Below, one piece after another: positions 43,401 to 50,997 of a DNA stretch of 64,000 bases. The notes beneath the pieces are model-generated. The model was not told the DNA's origin. It was given only the letters and a program-made list of their open reading frames with translations, and did no database searches. The DNA is from Hemicordylus capensis. Its lineage: Eukaryota; Chordata; Lepidosauria; Squamata; Cordylidae. Both the position numbers and the translations under genes were made by a program. The DNA lies in contig NC_069669.1 of NCBI RefSeq assembly GCF_027244095.1, positions 7,032,501-7,096,500 of the forward strand. The letters run 5' to 3'. Every line of letters begins with the position of its first letter. Positions within the stretch are counted from its first letter, which is position 1.

Positions 43401-46400
43401 TTGTCCCTGGCGTCTTGGCTGTATACTATTTCCAGCCCAACGGATCCAGGCCTCGGTCCAGCACTGCAACATGTGACCCTTTCTTCCTGTAGGCTGTGTC
43501 TGTGGGGGATGTGCGGCGAGAGTTGACCTTCTGCAAGAAGACAGGATTGCGGGTCCTTGGGATTGTGGAAAACATGAGCGGCTTCGTGTGCCCTCACTGC
43601 TCGGTGAGAGAGGGGGGCAGAGTTTAAACTTGGCACATGCAAATGTAGCTGTAGCTGCAATTGGTGGCAGGGGCAAGGATTTTGAAGTGTGGCATCTGCG
43701 GGAGGGGGGGCCTGGCTTCTGATTTCCGGAATGTGGGCAGAATAAGCCAGTCGTATCGGACTGGATGAGCACCTCCAGGAGTCACCGTTACAAGGTGGGT
43801 GTGTTTCAACCAGGGGTGGGCAAACTTGGTCCTCCAGCTGTGGTTGAACAACAACTCCCATCATCCCCAGCCACAATTGTGTCTGGGGACGGTGGGAGTT
43901 GTAGTTCCACACAATCAGCATAAAAGGATCTGCAACTAAGAATTCAGCTCACAACCCAAAAGACCCAATGGTACAGTAAATGCGAAAAAACCCACGAGAA
44001 ACGAAATGTTAACCTTGACTGTATTATAAATCATAGAATCCTATGGAAATAGTGATAGTAATTGATCATATGAAGCAAACATACTAATAAAACATGATAC
44101 ACTAAATAACATCCAATCAAATAAGAACAATTTAATCTATAATATGACAGCAACCCAGTGATAAACCGTGTCAACCCGCTTGTGTCCGTGTATAAGTTTG
44201 TATTGTTTCTTCAACAATATCTTCACTGTGACTCAAGAACCATGTTAAAAAATCTTTTGAAGACATGGAATAAATCCTCTTTGTAAGGAACTTCAAAATC
44301 TTCTCTTATAATGTAATATATCCTATAGGATATACATACATATTTCCACTCATATATATTAAACTAATACTAACGACATACTATATACTACTTTTCAGAC
44401 AGACAAAATTTCTCCATAGAGCCAATACTCAAATAATGTTAAATGTCCCTAAATGGTTAATACTCAATCATACAATTAACATGTCTAAAAATTATTGGGG
44501 ACCCCCTGGTTTAAACAATACTGAGCTAGATGGACCAGCGTTCTGACTCTGTATGTGGCCGCTTCAGCTGTCACTACCTGCTCCTGCAATTAATTTCCCT
44601 CTTCTCTTCCAGGAATGCACAAATATCTTTTCCACAGGGGGTGGGCAGGAGCTGGCCAAGCATGCTGGAGTCCCATTCCTAGGTAAGTGGTGACGGGAAT
44701 GCCGAGTCTCCTCAAGGAGAGTGCTTAATATCCTCACCTATTCCAGCACCATTGGGGGATCGGGCCGTTGCTCAGTGGCAGAGCATCTGCTTAGCATGCA
44801 GAAGGTCCCAGGTTCAATCTCTGCCTGCCTCTCCAGGTAGGGCGAGGCAAGACTCCCTAAAAAGTGGGGGAACAAATCACCTTTTTTGCAAAGCTTCTCC
44901 ATCTGATCAGCTGGAGGCCGCGTTCCTCACAGACAACCAAGCCAGCGGCTTTTGGCAGTTTGATTTTATTTACTTGATGTTGTCAGGTGGGCATCGCCAG
45001 GATTTGGGAACTAGAAACGACCAGGTGGGAAGCTTTGCCAAAGAGAGCGGGAGAGAAAGCGGATGCTTGTCTGTGTTACATGGGAACACCATGTCACTTA
45101 CTGATTGGGAGGACCAGACTTGTAGGGGAAATTTTAATTCTCTCTCTTTTCCGCCCTTGAATAGGAGCCTCAGTCCATGATGCGTATAATACATGGAGAT
45201 ATACCTTTGCAAGGGGGGAGGAATGGGGAGCATTCTAATAATCCCTGCCTCACAAATCCACTTCTTTCTTTGCCTCTCAGCCGTAGGCTCCTGCCCCGTC
45301 TCCCCAAACCAATGGACTCAAAGCACCTCTAAGTGACTGGACAATCGTTCAGTGATTTGCTTGCCTGCTCATCTCAATATCCTGTAAAATCTAAGTGCAA
45401 GCAGTTCTTCACGCTGCCAGCAGGAAAGCGGGTCCCTGCTTCCTGCCAGAGCAAGTTATAGAATCTTTACCAACTAGCAGTAGCTCCCTTTGTCCAGGCA
45501 AAGAAAGGGGAAGAGAGCGAAGTCCCAAGTTTGGTGGTGCGTGTTACACATGGAAACGATGATTTTCCTCCATTTTAGAAGGTAGCACTATGTGCAGCAC
45601 GTGGGGGCGGATTATAATTGGGAGACAGTGGGAAACGCTAAGGCTTCAGTGATGTCTGTCCAGCTTAGTCCATGAGCCAAGCCCACAAATTTTGGCCATA
45701 GGTTCCATATTGGGGAACAAAGGCTCATAATGATTTCTGACAACATCTACCCCCCGAGATAGAAAACTGGTGGTGGCATTTTTGTGCTTACAGCTTTCTG
45801 TGTGTTCTCACCCCTTCTTTCTCCCTACCCCCAAACGATTAGGGTAAAATTGCAGTCATTTTTGCCCAGGTGAAAGGGTCAGGGTAACCATGAACAAATT
45901 ATTGTCTTCTCTCCATGGGAGAAGGACATTCTTTGGAGGACATTCATGCCCATTTTTATTTCCATTCTTCTGACATCAACAAGATTCTGTGTCTTTTGAA
46001 ACTTTGTTAGCATCCCCTGGTAACTGAGCCAAGAGGCACCTTTTTAAAGTGGTGATTCTCTTTATTGAGCAGGGGGAGAGCAACTGGCCCTATCCATCCC
46101 CAGCACAGCATCCCTCCAGTGGCTGTTGCTGGTGTCTACCTTGTATCTTTTTTAGATTGTGAGCCCTTTGGGGACTTTTGTTGAAAAGCAGTCTATAAAT
46201 ATCTGTCGTATTTGTTGTAAAGCTTTTAAAAGACCACTGCAAATGTGGCTGTTATGCAAGCTAAAAGACTTGCCATGCTATCACCTTTTTCCCACCCCTT
46301 GGGGTGTAAAGTGTGCCATCAAGTCGATTTCGACTCCAGGCACCCACAGAGCCCTGTGGTTGTCTTTGGTAGAATACAGGAGGGGTTGACCATTACCACC

Positions 46401-46860
46401 TCCTGCAAAGTACGAGATGATGCCTTTCAGCATCTTCCTATATCGCTGCTGCCCAATATAGGAGTTTCCCATAGTCTGGGGAACTTACCAGCAGGGATTC
46501 GAACTGGCAACCTCTGGCTTGGTAGTCAAGCCATTTCCCCACCTCGCCGTTAGGTATCTGCCTTCGGGGTGTAGACCTTGTCAAAACCCACAGTGAGCAT
46601 TCATGCCCCCAGCTGCTACCAACCACCCAGCTGGCTCATGGTCTATCTTTCGGTCTTGTCTCCCTCCCCGCTTGCATCTCTCCCACCGGTTTTCCATTCT
46701 GCCTTCTTGCACAGGGTGCGTGCCGCTGGATCCGCAGCTCAGCCAAAGCCTGGAAGACGGCAGAGACTTCATCCAGGAGTTTCCCAAGAGCGTGGCCTAC
46801 CCAGCACTAGCCAGCATCGCCCAGCACATCTTGGCTGGCGTGTCCACATCCAGCTCCTGA
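31178..46860 (+). CDS. NUBP2: NUBP2, cytosolic Fe-S cluster assembly P-loop ATPase (seven coding exons)
   Basis: MRP/NBP35-family ATPase (yeast Cfd1) that with NUBP1 forms the scaffold building [4Fe-4S] clusters for cytosolic and nuclear proteins. Exons 31178-31196, 37521-37639, 40883-41081, 42670-42824, 43493-43603, 44613-44682 and 46715-46860 join to 819 nt, 272 residues plus TGA, against 271 recalled for human. All introns are GT-AG and keep frame. Visible motifs are the deviant Walker [10 protein letters not shown] (23-31), switch I DVDLCGPS, Walker B-like [10 protein letters not shown], and the metal-binding CPHC (197-200) followed by EC at 202-203. Phe/Leu substitutions aside, the whole chain aligns with human. 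Intron 1 is about 6.3 kb. It starts head-to-head with SPSB3. Confidence 0.97.
31691..33088. repeat. Two opposed tandem arrays forming a ~1.4-kb inverted repeat
   Basis: The left arm (31691-32430) has about five units of roughly 120-150 bp marked by 'gatgatgtcatccacc' (31761, about 31879, 32029, 32286; one unit deleted). The right arm (32660-33088) has about three inverted units marked by 'ggtggatgacatcat' (about 32812, 32940, 33063). The inner ends pair closely over about 50 bp (near 32380-32430 and 32660-32710). The loop holds a different repeat, also found at 22.6-23.2 kb. It lies in NUBP2 intron 1. Confidence 0.85.
33428..33560. repeat. Unclassified dispersed repeat, copy 2
   Basis: It matches 2055-2205 through 'atgttggctcagtt.acca', 'tttttcactcgccacagaca' and 'caagtggctttcc'. 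It sits inside the split SINE. Confidence 0.55.
33616..33730. mobile_element. hAT MITE with perfect 8-bp TSD
   Basis: It runs from caggcctgctcaac to gttgaacagccctg and is bounded by atgtaaag on both sides (33608-33615, 33731-33738). Confidence 0.93.
34228..34500 (+). mobile_element. LINE 3'-end repeat with (TTCC/TTTC)n
   Basis: It has 'gcaaagaggcactgttcaaa', 'ccagtggctgttgctggtgt' and 'gagccctttggggacaggga'. An expanded CTTC/CTTT microsatellite (about 34407-34480) then replaces the usual middle. Confidence 0.75.
34683..34935 (+). mobile_element. 5S-type Sauria SINE
   Basis: It runs 'gagagttggtctcttcaagc', 5S block 'gctaagcagggcctgccctg', 'gcatgcagaaggttccaggt' and body. It ends at 'gtctgtgtagg' without the tail. 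Confidence 0.88.
35641..35905 (-). mobile_element. LINE 3'-end repeat with (ATTC)n tail
   Basis: Antisense copy in which the (ATTC)n microsatellite (35641-35666) abuts 'aatttctataccgccctt'. It is the best-preserved 3' terminus of this family in the window. Confidence 0.8.
35910..37115. other. AT-rich NUBP2 intron 1 sequence, no repeat recognised
   Basis: About 1.2 kb without any repeat family seen elsewhere in the window and no exon-like frame. This is the longest apparently single-copy intronic block here. Confidence 0.5.
37120..37350 (-). mobile_element. tRNA-derived SINE resembling MIR/CORE type
   Basis: The minus strand reads a tRNA-like head ('gtggtgtagtggttagagta' and box B 'gagttcaaatcc'), then 'gtgactctgggccagtcac' and 'gaggaagagcgggatatg'. 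It ends about 170 bp before NUBP2 exon 2. Confidence 0.65.
37521..37639 (+). CDS. NUBP2: NUBP2 exon 2, Walker A
   Basis: It encodes [20 protein letters not shown] to LRHAGKK with the nucleotide-binding loop. The acceptor is ccttacag and the donor gtagg. Confidence 0.97.
38755..38990. mobile_element. Fragment of hAT 'gtgcacgaaccggttcg' family
   Basis: It begins 'ggggtgtgcacggaacc' and is dense in 'gaaccggtt'-like words, as in the complete element at 54027-54641. The right end was not found. Confidence 0.6.
39225..39480. mobile_element. Foldback 'ggtaggac' family copy
   Basis: It has 'ccgctgggtaggacaagct', 'gccctacccagattccatc' and 'cacatgatcattgatcgg', the arms of the 53.6-kb element in diverged form. 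Confidence 0.65.
39495..39800 (-). mobile_element. CR1-like LINE 3' end
   Basis: Antisense 'aagaacagccctgatggac', 'cacagtggcccaccagatgc', 'tgctgttgctcccctgcaac' and 'ccttttaaagccacccaagc'. Its longest copy in the window. Confidence 0.8.
39955..40200 (+). mobile_element. LINE 3'-end repeat
   Basis: Sense copy with 'agcaaagaggcacgttttaa', 'gcatccctccaggggcggct' and 'gtgaaccctttggggactgg'. Confidence 0.75.
40368..40600 (-). mobile_element. Sauria SINE, 5' end lost
   Basis: Antisense: 'gaaagctgccttctactgag', 'ctgactggcagcggcttctc', 'gcaggtgctcttccccgag' and the start of the linker 'cccctaaggggaatc'. Confidence 0.85.
40883..41081 (+). CDS. NUBP2: NUBP2 exon 3
   Basis: It encodes [20 protein letters not shown] to WRGPKKN plus the first base of Ala. 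The acceptor is aaatgcag and the donor gtatg. Confidence 0.97.
41382..41680 (-). mobile_element. 5S-type Sauria SINE, near full length
   Basis: Antisense from the tail 'cctaggaagctgccttctac' to the 5S-like block 'tagtctcccattcaaatcca' and the end 'accacaagaccagctct'. Confidence 0.9.
42068..42455 (-). mobile_element. Tandem dimer of tRNA-headed Sauria SINEs
   Basis: Two antisense copies (42068-42262, 42263-42455) each run from tail to tRNA-like head: 'cagatgctctaccaccaagc' and 'cagatgctccactactgagc' contain box A; 'ggattgaacctgggacc' contains box B. No 5S block is present. Confidence 0.92.
42494..42631. mobile_element. hAT MITE (ctcaac family)
   Basis: Inverted arms 'tggccctcctgcagatgttg' and 'cagctgaggagcctaagttg' surround a 'ggttattggccactgttcc' centre. 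It lies about 40 bp before NUBP2 exon 4. No clear TSD was found. Confidence 0.75.
42670..42824 (+). CDS. NUBP2: NUBP2 exon 4, Walker B region
   Basis: It encodes [30 protein letters not shown] and [10 protein letters not shown]. The donor gtatgt is immediately followed by L2-type LINE sequence. Confidence 0.97.
42826..43130 (+). mobile_element. L2-type LINE 3' end touching the exon 4 donor
   Basis: It starts within about 10 bp of the donor with the C-terminal ORF2 remnant (LGLWNALP), then 'gacccacctcttcacccaag', a T-rich 3' UTR and 'aaccgcccagagacgaaag'. It ends in an AAAT-rich tail. Confidence 0.75.
43493..43603 (+). CDS. NUBP2: NUBP2 exon 5, CPHC motif
   Basis: It encodes [20 protein letters not shown] to GFVCPHCS, with the bridging-cluster cysteines. 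It is 111 nt long, an exact multiple of three. The acceptor is cctgtag and the donor gtgag. Confidence 0.97.
43812..43905. mobile_element. Foldback MITE, right arm eroded
   Basis: 'ccaggggtgggcaaacttgg' and 'tgaacaacaactcccatcat' pair partly with 'ggtgggagttgtagttcca'; the right end is lost. Confidence 0.6.
43920..44510. other. AT-rich stretch of NUBP2 intron 5
   Basis: AT-rich, without repeat families or exon-like frames recognised. A short SINE 3' end ('aatactgagctagatggacc') follows at 44513-44568. Confidence 0.5.
44613..44682 (+). CDS. NUBP2: NUBP2 exon 6
   Basis: It encodes [23 protein letters not shown] plus the first base of Gly. The acceptor is ctcttccag and the donor gtaag. Confidence 0.96.
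44757..44860 (+). mobile_element. tRNA-headed Sauria SINE, 5' half
   Basis: It carries 'gttgctcagtggcagagc' (box A) and 'gtcccaggttcaatc' (box B), then the body up to 'gcaagactccct'. This is the clearest sense tRNA head here. Confidence 0.88.
46008..46215 (+). mobile_element. LINE 3'-end repeat nested in the repeat above
   Basis: Sense copy: 'aagaggcacctttttaaagt', 'ccctatccatccccagcaca' and 'agattgtgagccctttgggg'. Confidence 0.75.
46298..46560 (-). mobile_element. tRNA-derived SINE (non-Sauria), full length
   Basis: The minus strand has the tRNA-like head 'ggcgaggtggggaaatggct' with box B 'ccagttcgaatccc'. The body has 'cccctcctgtattctaccaa' and the end 'aaatcgacttgatggcacac'. Fragments recur at 18345 and 28785. 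Confidence 0.8.
46715..46860 (+). CDS. NUBP2: NUBP2 exon 7 and stop
   Basis: It encodes [20 protein letters not shown] to GVSTSSS before TGA. The last residues differ from human, as expected for this variable end. Confidence 0.97.
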
Positions 46861-47382
46861 GGCCAGGGCAGAGACTTGGGATCTACATACACCGACGGCT
46901 CCTAGTTGAACAAAGAGGAGTGAGTCCATCTGGCCTGGAAAAGTGGCGACTCTAAAAAGTGCTCCCCAAGGTGGGAAGTGTTTTTGGAAGGCAACAAACG
47001 TGAAGAGACTTGAGTTGGGCAAAGCACAGCCCCAAGTGTCTGAGAGATACCCAGGCCCGTCCGTGCAAACAAGAGTCACTGGTTGATAGTCCAGCATTCC
47101 ACACTTCCACCACTCTGAGCTCAGCGCAGTGGCGCTCCTGCCCACGTCCATGTCTGAGAAAGAGGTTGCCTGCATCCCCAGCAGAGCTAAATAGTGCCAG
47201 CAGGACTGCGTTATTTGGCACTTCTCGGTTTTCATCCTCCTTCAGCCCTCTTGCACTGAAGCCTTAGTAAGTCGGTACAGCATACGCCCCAGCAGGGCAC
47301 ATCCTCAAGCCTTGATCCATCTTTGTCACTTGAACCCAGCAGAATTAATCATGACTCAGGGATTCTTCGCAACCTTGAATTC

Positions 47383-47388
47383 ATTAAA
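47383..47388 (+). terminator. NUBP2: Probable NUBP2 poly(A) signal (ATTAAA)
   Basis: ATTAAA lies 523 nt past the stop. A TG tract begins about 20 bp further on and could serve as the GU-rich downstream element. Confidence 0.6.
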
Positions 47389-47407
47389 CATTGCTAGTAA
47401 GACATGC

Positions 47408-47408
<1 letters not shown>

Positions 47409-47457
<49 letters not shown>
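47409..47457. repeat. (TG)n microsatellite downstream of NUBP2
   Basis: About 24 TG units, placed where a polyadenylation GU-rich element is expected. Confidence 0.97.
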
Positions 47458-47461
<4 letters not shown>

Positions 47462-47667
47462 CCTATCTTGCCAGTGATTTGTGGCAGGTCCGAGTAGTTC
47501 TACACTTTTCTCTCCTCCCAGATCTTCCACCTGTATGGAACCCAGTCTGTAGTTTTCTGGTGACTCTGTTCAGCCTCTCCCTGTACAGCTCCAGCAAAGT
47601 GCAGGATAACAGGCAACACAGAAGAAAATATATTTATGGCCCAACATGTTGGGCCAACTGGGAGGAG

Positions 47668-47850
47668 AGCTGGTCTTGTGGTAGCCAGCATGACTTGTCC
47701 CCTTTGCTAAGCAGGGTCCACCCTGGTCTGCATTGGAATGAAAGACTGCATGGGTGAGCACTGGAAGATATTCTCCTCAGGGGATGGGGCCGCTCTGGGA
47801 AGAGCACCTGTATGCTTGCACGCAGAAATGAAATTCTGGTAAGAGAAGTT
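47668..47850 (+). mobile_element. 5S-type Sauria SINE, 3'-truncated
   Basis: It has 'gagctggtcttgtggtagcc', 5S block 'gctaagcagggtccaccctg' and linker 'ctcctcaggggatggggccg', and breaks near 'cttgcacgcagaa'. Confidence 0.88.
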
Positions 47851-48396
47851 TCCAAAGAATGGGAGTAATTCTGGCAAGTTGACTGCCTGAAAGGAATTTA
47901 ACAACCGTGAATGTGTATATATAACAGGAAGTCCCTTCCTGTTCTTCTGCCCTCTGTCCAGCTGCCCAGGTTAAAGCCCTCTACCAGTGCCAAAAATATG
48001 AGCATGTCTAATTTCAGTTTTCTGCCTCAAGTCCTAGCCAACCGTTGTACAGACAAAACAAATCTCGTTGCAGCATCCTTAATCATTGCCCAAGTGGGGA
48101 TTCTTTCAGAGCAGAATCCCAGGCCTCTCCCTGCTCAGACTACTCTAAGTTAAGAACTTAGCACTGCCAGCCAAAGAGTTATAAAAAGCATGTCTGTATT
48201 TTTGCAGGGCTGTGGCTGGTTCCTGAGTGCACAACCTTCTGTGTCCAAAGCCAAGGCCCATTTGTTTTTTGCAATAGCTTGTCTCCCAGAGACGTGTAGC
48301 CAGTGTCTGCTGGAGGTCGCAGTTTTCTTCTGAAAGGTCTGGCTGAGCCAAGGAAGAGGACACCTCAGGCTCTTCCTCTCTGCATGCTGCCTAGAC

Positions 48397-48532
48397 CAGG
48401 GATTCTTGATGTTGGGTCCCCAGCTGTTATTGGGCTTCAACTCCCATAATCCCCAAACAAAAGCCACTGGGGCTGGAGATTATGGGAGTTGAAGTCCAAT
48501 GACATCTGGGGACCCAGCGTTGAGAATCCCTG
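48397..48532. mobile_element. hAT MITE (cagggattctt family) with 8-bp TSD (7/8)
   Basis: Inverted ends cagggattct and agaatccctg. The flanks gcctagac (48389-48396) and gtctagac (48533-48540) differ at one base. Confidence 0.9.
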
Positions 48533-48767
48533 GTCTAGACAAGCTCTATTGAGACAAATAGAAGCTGTGAAAGAGCAGTCAGCGGCAGTCCTTCTAGGAG
48601 GCAAGGGGAGGTATTAGTCACCTCAAGTGGCCGGTTATTGGGATGCCGGTGGAACATCAAGATGCCCAACCACCACCACCTCCTCCTCCTCCCCTGCATC
48701 CCTCTACTGTAGTCCTTGAGCCAAGCCCCACAAATGTTGGCTATTGCTACCATCTCATGGGAAGAAG

Positions 48768-49065
48768 GGAGCTGGTCTTGTGGTAGCAAGCATGACTTGT
48801 CCCCTTAGCTAAGCAGGGTCTGCCCTGCTTTGCATCTGAATAGGAGCCTACATGTGTGAGCACTGTAAGAGATTCTCCTTTGGGGATGTGGCCGCTCTAG
48901 GAAGAGAACTTGCCTGCTTGCATGCAGAAGGTTTCAAGTTCCCTCTCCGGCATCTCCAGATAGAGCTGAGAGAGACTCCTTGGAGAAGTTGCTGCGTGTC
49001 TGGGTAGATGATACTGAGCTAGATGGACCAATGGTCTGACTCAGTATATGGCAACTTCCTATGTA
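48768..49065 (+). mobile_element. 5S-type Sauria SINE, near full length
   Basis: It runs from 'gggagctggtcttgtggtag' through 'gctaagcagggtctgccctg' to the tail 'ctgactcagtatatggcaac'. Confidence 0.92.
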
Positions 49066-49307
49066 AGAATTCTCATAGTGCTTTTTGGCAGTGTCTACCC
49101 CCTTAGAGATGGAAGGTAGGCAACAGCATTGTTGCACCTGCTGCTTTCTCCATGTTATCACCCCTTCTTTATTCCTACTCTCAAATGTTTAGGGTAAAAT
49201 TGCAATCATTTTTGCAAAGGGTTAGGGTCAGGGTCACTATGAACAAGTTATTGTCCTCTCCCCACAGAGTGAAGGACATTCCTGTCAATGTCCACAAGAC
49301 CAGAGGA

Positions 49308-49600
49308 GAGCTCGTTTTGTGGTAGCAAGCATGACTTGTCCCCTCAGCTAAGCAGGGTCTGTCCTGGTTGCATATGAATGGGAGACTAGAAGTGTGAGCA
49401 CTGCAAGATATTCCCCTCAGGGGATGGAGCTGCTCTGGGAAGAGCATCTTGGTTCCAAGTCCCCTCCCTGGCAGCATCTCCAAGACAGGGCTGAGAGAGA
49501 CTCCTGCCTGCAACCTTGAAGAAGCCGCTGCCAGTCTGTGAAGACAATACTGAGCTATATAAACCAATAGTCTGGTTGTTTCCTAGCTTCCTATATTGCT
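49308..49600 (+). mobile_element. 5S-type Sauria SINE, near full length
   Basis: It runs from 'gagagctcgttttgtggtag' through 'gctaagcagggtctgtcctg' to 'gagctatataaaccaatagt' and a short tail. Confidence 0.92.
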
Positions 49601-50009
49601 AATTTTCATTTCCATTCCTCTGACATGGATAAAACTTTATAAAACTTTAGTGTTTTTAAAAGCTTTTAACACACCATTGCAGATGTAGCCACTGCAGACT
49701 TGAAGGCACCACAATAAAAGCAGGATAACACACTGAAAGTGTTGCGATGCTATCACCTGTTCCCCATCTCTAGCAATGCAGAGCTTGTCAAAAAATCACG
49801 ATCAGCATTTGTCCCCCCAGATGGTACTGACCACCCCAGCTTGCTCATGAACTGCTGCCCTTTCCACCACGGGAGCAGATGTTTGCTGAGGGATGGCAGC
49901 CGCTGCTGCTCAGCAAAGGATTGCTCTGAAAGGGTCGTCTTCTCTTTAACCTTCTCTGCAGTGGCACCTTCTGCCTCAGCACGTGCCCACTCCCCCACTC
50001 CTCCTACAG

Positions 50010-50145
50010 TATGCCTGCTCAATTTTGCCCCCCTAGCTGTTTTTGGACTACAACTCCCATAATCCCCAGCCACATTGGCCAATAGCCAGGGGTTATGGGA
50101 GTTGTAAGCCAACATCTGCAGGAGGGCTGACGTTGAGCAGACCGG
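50010..50145. mobile_element. hAT MITE with perfect 8-bp TSD
   Basis: It starts tatgcctgctcaat and ends gttgagcagaccgg, flanked by tcctacag on both sides (50002-50009, 50146-50153). Confidence 0.93.
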
Positions 50146-50154
50146 TCCTACAGG

Positions 50155-50995
50155 CACTGCTGTGCTGGTTATGAAAAGGGGGAAGGAGCAGGAAATGTAG
50201 AGCAGCACAGATGCCCTATAGAACATCTCCGGTACTCTACTGCCTTTTAAACATTTCCTCCCCACTTTTCATCACCAGCCCAGTGGGAGGGCAGAGCACG
50301 CGTTGTGCCAGGTGGCAGCAGTACTACTGCAAAGAAGGTGGAGGAGGAGCGCGCCTTCTCAGAGTGGCTCCAATGCATGGTGTCCCCAAGTAGCAGATGA
50401 TTGGAGCACCAGCAGGGTGGCAAGATCATCGCCTCACCTGCCTTCCTCCATCAGCCCCCTCCACCACTGGAGTGGCTCTTTGCTGAAGAGGGTCAACAGA
50501 GGGAGGCAACAGGAGGCACCCTGTTCCCCAAACAATCCGCCTACTTGCAATAACTGGAGAACCTTCCATGCCATTGCATTCCAAGTGCTCACTGAGTAGC
50601 CTGTTTGCTTGTATGAATTAGATCTGAACAAGTGGATTACACTGCTTAGGTTCTGCCTGTGGGTCTCCAGTCCCTAAGGAGTGCAAAGCAAGAAGGTATT
50701 GCAGGTCTACAGGAGGCTGAATACCCAAAGAGAGAGTAGGTATCAAAAACAAATTGGGAATATACCTGCTTTAAAGGAAGCATGATCAAAACCTTCCCTC
50801 CCCCACCACCGCACCCCACCCCAAGTGATAACATCTCAAATTGAGGGGAAAAGAAAGCACTTGAATTTCACATGGGTTGGATCACCCTCCTTTCTGAAAG
50901 ACAAATTTAAGTCAAACCATGGAATCCAGGACATAGATGCCAACACCAGCTACCCAGAAAGCAGGATGTTTTGGAGAACACGATGGAAGAGCAGT
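50155..50995. other. IGFALS 3' flank
   Basis: It presumably contains the IGFALS 3' UTR. No canonical AATAAA was found on the minus strand, so the transcript end is not placed. Confidence 0.45.
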
Positions 50996-50997
50996 CC

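Larger units (their letters stand above)
45666..46646 (+). mobile_element. Uncharacterised DNA-transposon-like repeat, copy 3, twice interrupted
   Basis: It begins tagtccatgagccaagc and ends gctggctcatggtcta, inverted ends. Inside are a LINE 3'-end repeat (46008-46215) and a tRNA-derived SINE (46298-46560). The remaining parts match copies at 18.6, 26.8 and 48.7 kb. Confidence 0.65.
48711..49854 (+). mobile_element. Uncharacterised DNA-transposon-like repeat, copy 4, interrupted by two SINEs
   Basis: Parts at 48711-48752, 49066-49307 and 49601-49854 follow the same order as copy 3. They include 'gtttagggtaaaattgcaat' and 'agatggtactgaccacccca'. Two 5S-type SINEs occupy the gaps. Confidence 0.65.

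Noticed and set aside
43349-43921. 190-codon minus-strand frame
   Set aside because: Shadow of NUBP2 exon 5 plus a MITE; no independent support.
44757-44860. Possible tRNA gene
   Set aside because: Boxes A and B are present, but no cloverleaf 3' half exists and the sequence continues as SINE.
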